Positions 25,433 through 33,755 of a stretch of 41,715 bases of DNA are shown piece by piece; positions within the stretch are counted from its first letter, which is position 1, and each line of letters opens with the position of its first letter. The DNA comes from JBPYFK01 sp051984675 (GTDB taxonomy: Bacteria > Actinomycetota > Actinomycetes > Mycobacteriales > Pseudonocardiaceae). The stretch covers positions 1-41,715 of the forward strand of contig JBPYFK010000070.1 in assembly GCA_051984675.1 (NCBI GenBank). The letters run 5' to 3'. The position numbers and the translations under genes are program-made. Under the pieces are notes generated by a model, which had not been told where the DNA came from, did not search any database, and saw only the letters and a list, made by a program, of their open reading frames with translations.

Positions 25433-25460
25433 CTTAATGCGGGCATCTTAATGCGGTCAT
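25433..25460. repeat. Two 14-bp tandem units upstream of the FHA gene
   Basis: CTTAATGCGG is repeated at 25433 and 25447, followed by GCAT and TCAT respectively, 114 bp before the FHA start. It may be a regulator site. Confidence 0.5.
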
Positions 25461-25565
25461 TGTGTCTGGACCTGCCAATGCGCTGATCAATGATGGGATC
25501 GCCCGCGAGCGAGGCCGTCTCCGCTAATTCCATGGGGCAGGTCGCTTGCCAGGGGGTGTGCGATC

Positions 25566-25726
25566 ATGCCTTGGCCCCGCTGGCTGGCCTTGCTGGACAC
25601 GCAAGGTCGGTATTGCTGCGTCAACCATGCCCTGTTCGCCTTGCTGGACTATGCGCGCGACGAGTTACTGGGCCGCAGCGCCCGGGAGACACGCACTCGG
25701 ACGACCCAGCCTTGCGACCTGGGTAA
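25566..25726 (+). pseudogene. Broken PAS-domain gene, 5' end only
   Basis: From ATG 25566, preceded by AGGGGGTG, the frame encodes ALLDTQGRYCCVNHALFALL and DELLGRSARE, a clear PAS-domain start. The expected continuation, THSDDPALR, is found in a different frame until a stop at 25726, so there is a frameshift near 25685. No downstream output domain (kinase, GGDEF or other) is present. The 106-codon frame that runs on to 25886 overlaps the next gene and loses PAS character. The rest of the gene appears deleted. Confidence 0.55.
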
Positions 25727-25759
25727 ACGTGATCAGTACGTGCGATACGCTGCCCCAGC

Positions 25760-26245
25760 ATGTATCCGCGTGAACGTCCTCGACCAGCGGGCCGCCTGCT
25801 CATGTGGCTCGCAGTCGTATACGTCGCGTTGGTCGTGGTTGTGGCGTCGGCTGGTCCGTATGTGTGGCCAGGCCGCTTTCAGGTAAAGACATTTGTACCT
25901 ATCGCTGCCTTTGGAGGTTCCGCTGCTCTGGTCATCGGCCTGCTGTTAGCAGCGCGTCGACGGCGTTTGGGGCGGTTAGTTCGCACCCCCTTAGAGCACG
26001 CCAGCTGTTATGGGACTCGGCCTGTGAAGGCTGCTCTACGAGGGCTGCGGAATCTTCTGATATCGGTGGCGATCGTGGGTGGAACGGTCGTATGCGGCGT
26101 CGACCCGCTCTTAGCCGGTCCGCAATTGTTTGGACCGCACGTTGGTCTGCCGGTCGGGGCCGGGGCAGCCGCGGTCGCGATGGTCGTCGTCGTGTGGGGG
26201 CGACCCGCTATCCGAACGTTCCTGGGGCGTTCACGGCAGGGATGA
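25760..26245 (+). CDS. Four-helix membrane protein, function unknown
   Basis: The 161-aa product has four predicted membrane helices (around residues 13-33, 45-65, 95-113, 130-147) separated by Arg-rich loops. I do not recognise the family. It starts at ATG 25760 and its TGA overlaps the ATG of the next small membrane gene. The start falls just past the PAS remnant. Confidence 0.6.
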   Translation: MYPRERPRPAGRLLMWLAVVYVALVVVVASAGPYVWPGRFQVKTFVPIAAFGGSAALVIGLLLAARRRRLGRLVRTPLEHASCYGTRPVKAALRGLRNLLISVAIVGGTVVCGVDPLLAGPQLFGPHVGLPVGAGAAAVAMVVVVWGRPAIRTFLGRSRQG

Positions 26246-26457
26246 TCGCGTTCGTCCTCGGTATTGTGATGATCTTCTTCGCCACCGTCGACGGGGCAAT
26301 CGAGTTCCTGCCGTCTCGTGTGGTTGCTGCGGTGGTAGGCGTGGTTGTGGGAGCGGCGCTGGTGACCGGTCTGATCTTCGCGGCGCGACGTCGCGGCATG
26401 TGGGCTAGAGCTTCCGGCGACCCAGTAGACGTGGCCGGATTGCCACCGTTCTTCTGA
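26242..26457 (+). CDS. Small two-helix membrane protein, function unknown
   Basis: This 71-aa frame begins at ATG 26242, overlapping the upstream stop as ATGA, which suggests coupled translation. It has two hydrophobic helices (about residues 2-18 and 26-46), then AARRRGMW and a polar tail. It resembles one half of the preceding protein in layout, hinting at a split or duplicated membrane protein. It is too short to assign. Confidence 0.5.
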   Translation: MIAFVLGIVMIFFATVDGAIEFLPSRVVAAVVGVVVGAALVTGLIFAARRRGMWARASGDPVDVAGLPPFF

Positions 26458-26721
26458 CCACCGGGGTATGGGCTAGCAGGCCGCCAGGTGCCACTAGCGC
26501 GACCGAGATCAATCCTTCATCGGAGTGCGCGAGAGACCGCCGACTACCTCGAAACACGAGCGGGCCAGTGCCTCAGGGCGTGTACATGAACCGCAAGGTC
26601 GCGGCTAGCTTGACTGCACGAGCGCTCGCGGCGCTTGCTCCAGCCCGCTCGTGAATCTTGGGGACAAGGTGGGGGTTGATCATGATCGAGATCAGACCCA
26701 CGCCTGTGACCAGCTCTTTTG
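26458..26721. other. Gene-free region between small membrane gene and tRNA-Arg
   Basis: This stretch lies just past the 3' end of tRNA-Arg, a frequent integration target, but I see no integrase remnant or direct repeat of the tRNA end. A 22-codon frame at 26587 is not supported. Confidence 0.4.
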
Positions 26722-26795
26722 CGCCCCCGGCAGGACTCGAACCTGCGACCTAAGGATTAGAAGTCCTTTGCTCTGTCCAGCTGAGCTACGAGGGC
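26722..26795 (-). tRNA. tRNA-Arg (TCT)
   Basis: The minus strand folds into a full cloverleaf: acceptor GCCCTCG/CGGGGGC, D stem GCTC/GAGC, anticodon stem AAGGA/TCCTT with loop CTTCTAA (anticodon TCT), and T arm GCAGG TTCGAGT CCTGC. CCA is not encoded. Confidence 0.95.
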
Positions 26796-27034
26796 CGGGA
26801 CAATCAGCATGTCTCGCACGGAGAGGGTAACCGTCCACCGGCCTCGACCAGGAACTGACGCGGCACCGTTGCCGAGCCGGTATCGAACGGAAAGCCGATT
26901 GACAGCCGGCACCGAACGCAGTCCGGCCGATCATTGGGTTCCGCTCTCGGAGCCTCTTGCCTTAGCTAGCGGACCTCTGCGGCATTGTCACTGAATGGAC
27001 CGTCATAGGGCATACGGTCACCCGGGCGAGTTCT
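26796..27034. other. Gene-free region upstream of tRNA-Arg
   Basis: It holds the tRNA-Arg promoter. No gene is recognised between here and the ctaB stop at 27256; the only clear feature is repeat copy 7. Confidence 0.4.
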
Positions 27035-27092
27035 GGTGCAAGCAAGGGAACCTTCCACGCGCGAATGACAGGAAAGTGCCCATGCTCACACC
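27035..27092. repeat. Palindromic repeat, complete but degraded (copy 7)
   Basis: Left arm GGTGCAAGCAAGGGAACC and right arm AAAGTGCCCATGCTCACACC pair imperfectly, and the centre has lost CACCGGTG. It lies 164 bp beyond the ctaB stop and is the most diverged full copy. Confidence 0.8.
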
Positions 27093-27255
27093 CATCGACA
27101 TCAAATGAACGTTACGAACGCTAGTTCGATAGTCGGAGATGAGTCCAAGTCCGTGCCTAAGTCAACAGCCACAGCGGTAGCTCGTCCTATGACTGCGCCC
27201 ACCCACGGAGAGCGCCCTCGGCATATCTTGTATCGAAAGCCGTCCGGTACATGGA

Positions 27256-28194
27256 TTAGGCAAATGACAGGGGAAGGCCAACCACCGCGTCGACCGCGAT
27301 CGCCACGAAGACAACCGTGAGGTAGGTGTTCGACAAGTGGAACAGCTTCATCGGCTTGTACTCCGCACCGCGGCGCACGGCCGCATGCATTCGGTGCGCC
27401 ACCGCTAGAAACGTCGCACCCGCGACCAGTGCACTCACCAGATAGATCCAGCTCGTCACCGCAGCCAACACCAGGGTGCTCGCCACTGTCGCCCACACGT
27501 AGACAACGATTCGAGCCGAGACCTGGGGCGGCGTGGCCACCACGGGCAACATGGGTACGCCAGCGCGCGCGTAGTCGTCCCGGTACTTCATAGCCAACGA
27601 CCAGAAATGCGGTGGCGTCCAGAGAAAGATCACGGCGAACATGACCAGCGCCGGCCAGTCAACCGTGCCTCGGACAGCCGCCCATCCGATCACCACAGGC
27701 ATGCAGCCAGCGGCGCCTCCCCAAACGATGTTTTGGGACGTACGCCGTTTGAGCGTCAGCGTGTACACGAAGACGTAAAAGAGAATCGCGGCGACGGCCA
27801 GCAGCGCGGCGAGCAAGTTCGTAGTCAACGCGAGCAGCGTGAATGAAGCGATGCCCAATGCGATTCCGAAGATCAGCGCATGCCGCGGGGGGACCTCGTA
27901 GCGCGATAAAGGACGTTCCTTAGTGCGCTCCATCACAGCGTCGATATCGGCATCGGCAACACAGTTCAGTGCGTTCGCGCTGCCGGCTGCCATCGCACCC
28001 CCGACCAGTGTCGCCAACACCAGCATCGGCGAGGGGATACCACGCGCGGCCAGGAACATCGCTGGAATCGTGGTGACCAGCAAGAGCTCGATCACGCGAG
28101 GCTTGGTCAACGCCACATACGCTTTGAGCACGGTGCGGCGACGCGGCTCCGGTTCGGAGACGTGCCCGGAATCCTGTTCCATGATTGCGGTCAT
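27256..28194 (-). CDS. ctaB: Protohaem IX farnesyltransferase (haem O synthase)
   Basis: The 312-aa UbiA-superfamily membrane enzyme transfers a farnesyl group to haem B to make haem O for cytochrome oxidase. The Asp-rich prenyl-diphosphate site NCVADADIDAVMERT and the following RPL are present, with about eight or nine helices and the second conserved loop DDYARAGVPMLPVV. ATG 28194 overlaps the stop of the upstream DUF3817 gene as ATGA, so the two are coupled. It lies apart from ctaA and the oxidase genes. The CopD-CtaG gene at 13193 is another oxidase-assembly factor in the window. Confidence 0.95.
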   Translation of the reverse strand: MTAIMEQDSGHVSEPEPRRRTVLKAYVALTKPRVIELLLVTTIPAMFLAARGIPSPMLVLATLVGGAMAAGSANALNCVADADIDAVMERTKERPLSRYEVPPRHALIFGIALGIASFTLLALTTNLLAALLAVAAILFYVFVYTLTLKRRTSQNIVWGGAAGCMPVVIGWAAVRGTVDWPALVMFAVIFLWTPPHFWSLAMKYRDDYARAGVPMLPVVATPPQVSARIVVYVWATVASTLVLAAVTSWIYLVSALVAGATFLAVAHRMHAAVRRGAEYKPMKLFHLSNTYLTVVFVAIAVDAVVGLPLSFA

Positions 28195-28604
28195 GAGCGT
28201 GCCGACCGCGTCTCCTGATCAGCGTTACGGCTCTGCTCATCCTCGCTGATCGCTGCGCGCCCGAATTTGGCCTGGTACCACCCGCTCACCTTCCGCTCGG
28301 CGAAAAAGGCACCGAACGGGATGGTTCCGGCGAGCAGCACCAGGAGCATGTTCGGTTTCGCAACCTGGAGCCTGATAGTGATCAGCAAGGCCACCACGAG
28401 ATAGACCAGGTAAAGGTACCCGTGCGCGATGCCGATGCGCATTGTCCATGTCTCACCGAAAACCTGCTGGGGACTGCCCTCCGGCCAAGCCGACAGGAAG
28501 TAGTGCCCGTACTTGAAAACCATCGCCAGGCACAACAGGATCAGCAGGACCGCGGTCACGTAGGCCATGACCCGGTACAAGGTCAGAAGAACGCTCGGCT
28601 TCAC
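28191..28604 (-). CDS. DUF3817 integral membrane protein
   Basis: The 137-aa protein has three helices and the family pattern RIGIAHGYLYLVYLVVALL, followed by PFGAFFAERKVSGW. DUF3817 proteins are small actinobacterial and firmicute membrane proteins of unknown role. GTG 28604 has GAGGG 6 nt upstream. Its TGA overlaps the ctaB start, a coupling that suggests a role near haem or oxidase assembly; this is inference. Confidence 0.85.
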   Translation of the reverse strand: MKPSVLLTLYRVMAYVTAVLLILLCLAMVFKYGHYFLSAWPEGSPQQVFGETWTMRIGIAHGYLYLVYLVVALLITIRLQVAKPNMLLVLLAGTIPFGAFFAERKVSGWYQAKFGRAAISEDEQSRNADQETRSARS

Positions 28605-28751
28605 GGCAATCCCTCAATCCCGCCTCGGTGCTGTCTAGGCCGGTATCGAGCAGTGGTAGCTGCCCGCAGAAGGCGTCGAGACGACGCGCTTCCGCGCTGA
28701 CGGTACGCCAGCCGCGCACAACACTGTCGCTCGACCTGTCCGAGAGTGGCG

Positions 28752-29684
28752 TCAGCCACCCCCGCTGGTCGGAGCGGCTCGGACGGCACCACGCGACGAC
28801 CGCATGTCGACATCAGGGCGTGCACGGGCACGAGCGGCCGAATAGGCTGATCGGATGGTTTCCATCACAGTCCGTGGCTGCTCCCGGACGTGACTGAGGG
28901 GGACCTGGACGACGATGACGCCATGAGCCCTGTACTGGCTGTTGCGTTCGAGGATGGCGGCCCAACCCGCGGGTGACAGCTGAAATGGGAACGAGTCGAC
29001 CTCCACTGCGAGTCCCACGTCGTCGAACCAGACGTGAGGGCAGCCGATACGGGTGCCCCGCACGTCGAACAACTCCACGTCGTAGAAGGGAGGTGGTAGA
29101 TCGAATTCCGGCAGGTGCTTGAACGCTTCGTACTCGAGTAGTGACCGCACGAGTGCGGTCATCTCTCGTACGATTGCTCGGGGTAGTCCTGTCCCCCGCC
29201 GGCAGCCGTGCTCCAGTTCTGAGATCAGTTCCTTGGGTGGGCACCCGTTCTGCACAGTCTCAATCAGCATGGCTTGCGTGAGGGCACGCGTCTGCCAGGT
29301 CCGCGCACCGTCGATGACAGCCCGGGGAAGAGGAGCGACCGGGAAACCGTTCTTCCATTCCGGTGTTGGCAGTCTTGTAGTGCGTTCCACTACGATCTTC
29401 GAGTAGCTTTGCAGTCGCGACGAGTGCGGGATCAGCACGTGGATCGGCGCCTCGGCCGGCGGGCTCGACAAACCATGGAGACGTGCCCCATGCATTCCGG
29501 TGATGACCGCACACGGGCCGGCGTGAAGTAGCGCGGCATCGATCAGGTCCTCCACGGTCGGTGGCTCATCGGAGGTCATCACAATCCCCGGCGCTAGCCG
29601 CTGCCACGGCCCGCCGTCGCGTGAACGACGATATGACGTGGACTGGGGTACGCCGACGTTCTCAAGTTCTGTGACACGGAACAC
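28752..29684 (-). CDS. AbiEi/DUF559-like protein (HTH plus nuclease-like C-terminus)
   Basis: The protein (about 310 aa) opens with a winged HTH-like segment (RVFRVTELENVGVPQSTSYR, then a Trp-Arg-Leu pattern and PGIVM), as in actinobacterial proteins labelled type IV toxin-antitoxin AbiEi-like. Its C-terminal third resembles the DUF559/very-short-patch-repair endonuclease fold: RIGCPHVWFDDVGLAVEVDS supplies D and ExD of a possible PD-(D/E)xK site. No AbiEii-type toxin gene is adjacent. The start is unsure: GTG 29684 directly abuts AGGAGG, and the frame is open upstream to 29867. A stand-alone DNA-binding or nuclease role is possible. Confidence 0.7.
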   Translation of the reverse strand: MFRVTELENVGVPQSTSYRRSRDGGPWQRLAPGIVMTSDEPPTVEDLIDAALLHAGPCAVITGMHGARLHGLSSPPAEAPIHVLIPHSSRLQSYSKIVVERTTRLPTPEWKNGFPVAPLPRAVIDGARTWQTRALTQAMLIETVQNGCPPKELISELEHGCRRGTGLPRAIVREMTALVRSLLEYEAFKHLPEFDLPPPFYDVELFDVRGTRIGCPHVWFDDVGLAVEVDSFPFQLSPAGWAAILERNSQYRAHGVIVVQVPLSHVREQPRTVMETIRSAYSAARARARPDVDMRSSRGAVRAAPTSGGG

Positions 29685-30028
29685 CCTCCTAGGATTGGCT
29701 CGTATGCCCGAAGGGCCAGGGACGTGTGTAGGCGAGTCGGACTCCGTCGGGCTAGTGACCTTGTGCGTGGCTCCGGTAGGCCCCGATGTCAGTCGTCGTG
29801 TACGCACGGTGGCTGCGGTGTGCTGCATGCCCGTACTGTCTGTCGGCCATCCACGTATCCGACCCATTTCGCTTCTTACTGTGCGCGTGTCAGCTTTGCC
29901 TTTCTGGAATTCACGCGTTCGCGTGGCAGGCTGCGGAGATAGCGGCTGCCGGTACGCAGCGCGCTCAGCTGCGATCTGGACGGCGGGCTTCGGTTTGCAG
30001 CACCATGGCCCCGAAAGGAAGCCAGAAG
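29685..30028. other. Divergent intergenic region upstream of thiD
   Basis: No gene is convincing. I looked for a TPP riboswitch and found no CUGAGA-type core. Frames here look like chance. Confidence 0.4.
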
Positions 30029-30838
30029 ATGATCCCCAATGTATTGACGATCGCCGGGACCGACCCCAGCGGCGGAGCCGGTATCCAGGCCGATCTCAAG
30101 ACGTTCTCCGCGCACCACACGTTCGGCACATCCGTGATCACCGCCGTGGTAGCGCAGACGACCACCGGCGTTACGGGAGTGCACGACGTGCCAGCTGAGT
30201 TTGTCACCGACCAGCTGACCACGCTCCTCGACGACGTGAGAGTGGATGCGGTCAAGATCGGGATGCTCTCCACCACCGAGGTGGTCCGCGCCGTGACCGC
30301 GACGTTGGACTGTTACAGGCCCCCACATGTTGTTCTGGACCCAGTGATGGTGGCCAAGAGCGGTAATCGGCTCCTTGTAGAGGAAGCCATCGCCGCGTTG
30401 CGGGAGGAACTGATGCCCCGGGTTGACCTGGTTACGCCGAACCTTCCAGAGGCCGCTGTCCTGTTGGAGGAACCCGAAATCGACCAGGTCGAGGGCATGG
30501 TGGCGCAAGCCGAGCGGTTAGCCATGCTCGGCGCGGAGAACGTGCTGCTCAAGGGTGGTCACCTCGACGGCGAGACAAGTGCGGATGTCCTTGTCAGCAA
30601 CGGGCGCCACCAATGGTTCCACAGCGAGCGGGTCGACACGAAGAACACTCACGGGACTGGGTGCACGCTGTCCGCGGCGATCGCAGCGTTGCGCCCGCAA
30701 CGTCCTGACTGGGCGAGCGCCATTGGCGAGGCAAAGGAGTACCTCACCGGTGCTCTGCGCGCGTCAGGGAGTCTGAAGGTCGGCCATGGTCACGGGCCGG
30801 TCCACCATTTCCACGAATTGTGGCAAGCCAGGCCCTGA
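30029..30838 (+). CDS. thiD: Hydroxymethylpyrimidine / phosphomethylpyrimidine kinase
   Basis: The 269-aa ribokinase-fold enzyme phosphorylates HMP and HMP-P in thiamine synthesis. TIAGTDPSGGAGIQADLKTF is the family N-terminal signature; DPVMVAKSGNRLL and TPNLPEAAVLL follow, and the C-terminal NTHGTGCTLSAAIAAL is the anion-hole motif with the catalytic aspartate replaced by Cys-adjacent residues as is normal for ThiD. ATG 30029 has AAAGGAAG upstream; ATG 30005 in frame is less likely. Other thiamine genes are absent nearby. A palindromic repeat begins 13 bp after the stop. Confidence 0.93.
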   Translation: MIPNVLTIAGTDPSGGAGIQADLKTFSAHHTFGTSVITAVVAQTTTGVTGVHDVPAEFVTDQLTTLLDDVRVDAVKIGMLSTTEVVRAVTATLDCYRPPHVVLDPVMVAKSGNRLLVEEAIAALREELMPRVDLVTPNLPEAAVLLEEPEIDQVEGMVAQAERLAMLGAENVLLKGGHLDGETSADVLVSNGRHQWFHSERVDTKNTHGTGCTLSAAIAALRPQRPDWASAIGEAKEYLTGALRASGSLKVGHGHGPVHHFHELWQARP

Positions 30839-30848
30839 CGTCGTCACA

Positions 30849-30904
30849 CTGCAAGCAAGGGAATCTTCCTACCACCGGTGCGTGGAAGGTTCCCTTGCTT
30901 GCGA
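30849..30904. repeat. Palindromic repeat, complete hairpin (copy 8)
   Basis: Arms of 19 bp (30851-30869 and 30884-30902) with one G-T pair flank CACCGGTG. It occupies most of the 80-bp gap between convergent thiD and the pyruvyl transferase gene. Confidence 0.92.
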
Positions 30905-30918
30905 CCTGTGCAGCAGCC

Positions 30919-32049
30919 TCACCGCCCATAGATCATCTTCGCCATCTTGGCCTTGCCTTCCTGCAGGTCCCGCAAGGTACTGGCGGCGAACCCGCCGTTG
31001 CCAGGAAGGTCAGGGATTTGCAGGCCCTCATTGAGCCCCCAGCCCGAGCCACGCACAATCAACGAGCGATGCTTATTCGTGTAATAGCTGGAATTGATCG
31101 ACACCGCGATTCCGTGAGCACCCGCTGCAGCGGCCACTAGATGTGTATGGAACCGGGTTGATAGCCACCGCTGGCCGCTTCCGGAAGGAAGTCCAAGACT
31201 CATGATTTCTGAAAAGCTGTAGAAGCGCGCGCCCGGAAGGTCGTGTTCGACCAGAGCGAAGACCTCCCGGTCAACGCGAGGAATACCTTCCACGAATCCC
31301 ACTCGCTCGGGTCGCGCGCCCCAGTGGCGCAGCGTGTCCAGCAGGAAACCCGCGAGAGCCGGCACAGTCACATCCAACATGTCTGCCTGGATACAGATCA
31401 TAAATTCGCGGAGATCCTCTTCACGGAAGAGGCTAGGCTCCAGTCCGTAGAACATGTCGTCCCCGCTCGCTGTCACTCCTAGCGAGGAGCCAAGCAGGTC
31501 TGCCGACGGTTCGTCACGAACGTCGACCACGTCGAACTGCGCTGCAAGGTTACGCAGCAGAGACGTAGCGTCTTCCGCCACAGGCCACAGACCCTGACCG
31601 GTCATCGCGGCTCGACCGCGTGAATGACGCACCACGGCGACGCTCGCGGCGAGCAAACCGATGTGTCGCGGCCAGATGCCATTAATATAGCCGCCACCAA
31701 TGATATGCACGATGTCCGCCTTGGTGGCGAGTTCGACCCCCGCGACCCAGCGCGGCGCCAAACCAGGATTGCCGATCGCGTGCTGGACGAACGAAGCGAC
31801 CTCCCACGGCTCCCCGGACGGCGCCGACCAGCACAGTCGCCAAAATGTGTCGGTAAACCGAACATTGGGATGCAAATGGCCGATCATGACTTCGGTGGGA
31901 CCTGGATTCGGGCAGTCGAGCCAGACTTCGGCTTGCGGCAAGGTGCGGGCGAGGTATTTCAGCCAGGTCGCCGCGATCAGCTCGTCCCCGTAGTTGGGAT
32001 ATCCGGTCGTTCCGACCAGGTACACCATGGGTTTCCGCGAGGTAGTCAC
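30919..32049 (-). CDS. Polysaccharide pyruvyl transferase family protein
   Basis: The 376-aa protein matches the PS_pyruv_trans fold: VGTTGYPNYGDELIAATWLK at the N-terminus, ADIVHIIGGGYINGIWPRH in the middle, and STRFHTHLVAAAAGAHGIAV near the C-terminus, with conserved His. Family members transfer pyruvate from phosphoenolpyruvate to a sugar to make a ketal in cell-wall polymers or exopolysaccharide, although some homologues have other roles. No glycosyltransferase or polymerase gene is near, so the acceptor is unknown. GTG 32049 has AGGAG 9 nt upstream; ATG 32028 is an alternative. Confidence 0.85.
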   Translation of the reverse strand: MTTSRKPMVYLVGTTGYPNYGDELIAATWLKYLARTLPQAEVWLDCPNPGPTEVMIGHLHPNVRFTDTFWRLCWSAPSGEPWEVASFVQHAIGNPGLAPRWVAGVELATKADIVHIIGGGYINGIWPRHIGLLAASVAVVRHSRGRAAMTGQGLWPVAEDATSLLRNLAAQFDVVDVRDEPSADLLGSSLGVTASGDDMFYGLEPSLFREEDLREFMICIQADMLDVTVPALAGFLLDTLRHWGARPERVGFVEGIPRVDREVFALVEHDLPGARFYSFSEIMSLGLPSGSGQRWLSTRFHTHLVAAAAGAHGIAVSINSSYYTNKHRSLIVRGSGWGLNEGLQIPDLPGNGGFAASTLRDLQEGKAKMAKMIYGR

Positions 32050-32249
32050 TCCCGCGCTCCTGCCGGTGGGTGGCGGTGGAGAGGATCGCGCCCAATTGCT
32101 GCCGGCACCGAACGTAGCAGCCCCTTGTCCGTTCTATTCAGGACGTACTGATGAGCGATCGTTGCGCGTGAACGTCGACCGAACCTACCGACTCCCATCA
32201 GCCGGCCGCAAATCAACCCCCAGCCCCAGTTGTCGTCGCTTACAGTTGC

Positions 32250-32753
32250 TCACAGTCGATCGAGCTCCGCGCGCAATCGTTCTATTCGTGCACGTGCCTT
32301 CGCGAAACCAGCGGCATGATTTTCCTGGAACAACTCCGAAGGACCGAGGACTACGTCATCATATTCCACAGTCTGTTGCTCAGACTGCCCGACAGCCGAA
32401 TGTTGGCCGCTGTACTGTTCGTTCTCGTTCTCGATACGTTGTTCGCTGTTCTGGGCGCTGTTGATGTCGAGACGATGGCTACCACCCGAGCCCTGCTGTC
32501 CGTCCGACAGCGGCAACACCGAGCTGAACTGGGTTTTCGGTGGCTGGGGTTTTGGTGGATGTACCGGGACGTAGTTACTGGCGCCCTTCGAGCGGTTGCG
32601 TAGGCCGACGCTTGATCCACCACGATGGCTGGCGGGACGACGTTGCGAACGACGTAGCAGCGGCCAAAAGATCAGCGCCGCGACGGCGAACCCCGCGACG
32701 AACGCCAGCACCAGCAGATCGGCCGCAGGGGCTGGTGATTGTGCGAGCAGCAT
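32250..32753 (-). CDS. Single-helix membrane protein with disordered linker, partner of the DivIVA-like gene
   Basis: The 167-aa product has one N-terminal membrane helix (LLVLAFVAGFAVAALIFWPL), a basic stop-transfer run, a long Ser/Gln/Glu/Asn-rich disordered stretch, and a short C-terminal helix, GFAKARARIERLRAELDRL, of coiled-coil type. No enzyme motif is seen. ATG 32753 has CGGAG 7 nt upstream. It begins 39 bp after the DivIVA-like gene on the same strand, so the two are probably co-expressed and may interact through their coiled coils at the membrane. Confidence 0.7.
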   Translation of the reverse strand: MLLAQSPAPAADLLVLAFVAGFAVAALIFWPLLRRSQRRPASHRGGSSVGLRNRSKGASNYVPVHPPKPQPPKTQFSSVLPLSDGQQGSGGSHRLDINSAQNSEQRIENENEQYSGQHSAVGQSEQQTVEYDDVVLGPSELFQENHAAGFAKARARIERLRAELDRL

Positions 32754-32792
32754 TGTCGGCTCCGATCAGTTCGGTTGTGGAGGGTCGTGCGT

Positions 32793-33755
32793 CTAGAAAG
32801 TTCCAGATGCTCCAGTGGACGAGGAACTCCCGTTCGTGGGTCGCTCGATCGGTACCGTGATTGTCCCCGCAAGCACATCGTCGGGCGAGCCCGAGACGTG
32901 CAGGGTTTGGTCACTCGCCCCGTCGGCCGCGCCATCGCCGTCACCCGACTGGTGTTCCGCGGGTGATGCTGGGTGCGTCGCGTAGTCACGCAAAGCTGTC
33001 GCGGAATCGCCGATGACGGTTCTGGCACTCTCCAATGTCGACAACACGTGCCGCCGCAGATCTGCCAATTCCGCGCGTTCCAGGTTGATCTCTTCGAGGG
33101 CGTTGAGCCGTTGATGCTCCGTTTCCGCGTCGAGTTGGGCGCACTGGCGCTGGGTCCGGGCGAGCAGCTCGTCCGTCTCCTCCTGGGCGGTGGCGACGGC
33201 ATTCTTGTACTCGTTGCGGATCAGATGCCGCAGACGCTGCTCGCGTTCCCGCAGTTCCTGGATCTGCTTGGCATGGTCACGGCGCAGTTGGTCGCGCCGA
33301 GCCTCCAGCTCAGCGACCAACTCCGCGCACTCGGTGCGGAAGGCCGTCGCCGTGTTCTCCGCCTCAGTGACAAGCTCTCTCGCCTCGGTCTCGGCATTAC
33401 CACGGATGATCTCAGCCTGCCGCTTCGCTCGATCACGCAGCGTCTGGACTTCTTCTTCCGCGATGTCCAGCATGTTCTGGACCCGCTGGGACGCGTGCGG
33501 GAGGCCGGTGTCAGAGGATTCGATCTGCTTGAGTCTGTTCTGGGACTCCAACAGTTCATGCCGGGTGTCCTCGCACAGTCTACGAAGATCCGAATTGAGC
33601 TGTACCGCCTCATTGCGGTCAATCGTGACCATCTTGAGCTGGTCTTCGAGCAGCTCGATGTGCTCGATGACCTGGCTGCGGTTAAACCCTCGCACCTGGA
33701 TGTCGAACCCTGGGCGGAGCGGGACCACGGCTTCAGGCGCGTCTTCGGTGTCCAT
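32793..33755 (-). CDS. DivIVA-like coiled-coil protein
   Basis: The 320-aa protein begins with a DivIVA-type membrane-curvature segment, PGFDIQVRGFNRSQVIEHIE, then a long heptad coiled coil rich in Glu, Arg, Leu and Gln (about residues 35-255), and ends in an acidic Ser/Gly-rich tail. Similar actinobacterial proteins act at poles or septa or as filament-forming scaffolds such as FilP and Scy. It is not Wag31 itself, which lies in the dcw cluster and has a different N-terminus. A GAGGAGAG lies before ATG 33755. It heads a two-gene operon with the membrane protein below. Confidence 0.8.
   Translation of the reverse strand: MDTEDAPEAVVPLRPGFDIQVRGFNRSQVIEHIELLEDQLKMVTIDRNEAVQLNSDLRRLCEDTRHELLESQNRLKQIESSDTGLPHASQRVQNMLDIAEEEVQTLRDRAKRQAEIIRGNAETEARELVTEAENTATAFRTECAELVAELEARRDQLRRDHAKQIQELREREQRLRHLIRNEYKNAVATAQEETDELLARTQRQCAQLDAETEHQRLNALEEINLERAELADLRRHVLSTLESARTVIGDSATALRDYATHPASPAEHQSGDGDGAADGASDQTLHVSGSPDDVLAGTITVPIERPTNGSSSSTGASGTF

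Noticed and set aside
26692..26934. 80-codon frame over tRNA-Arg (minus strand)
   Set aside because: It is a translation of the tRNA itself, a well-known false gene.
29685..30028. TPP riboswitch before thiD
   Set aside because: The CUGAGA and related conserved cores were not found in the leader.
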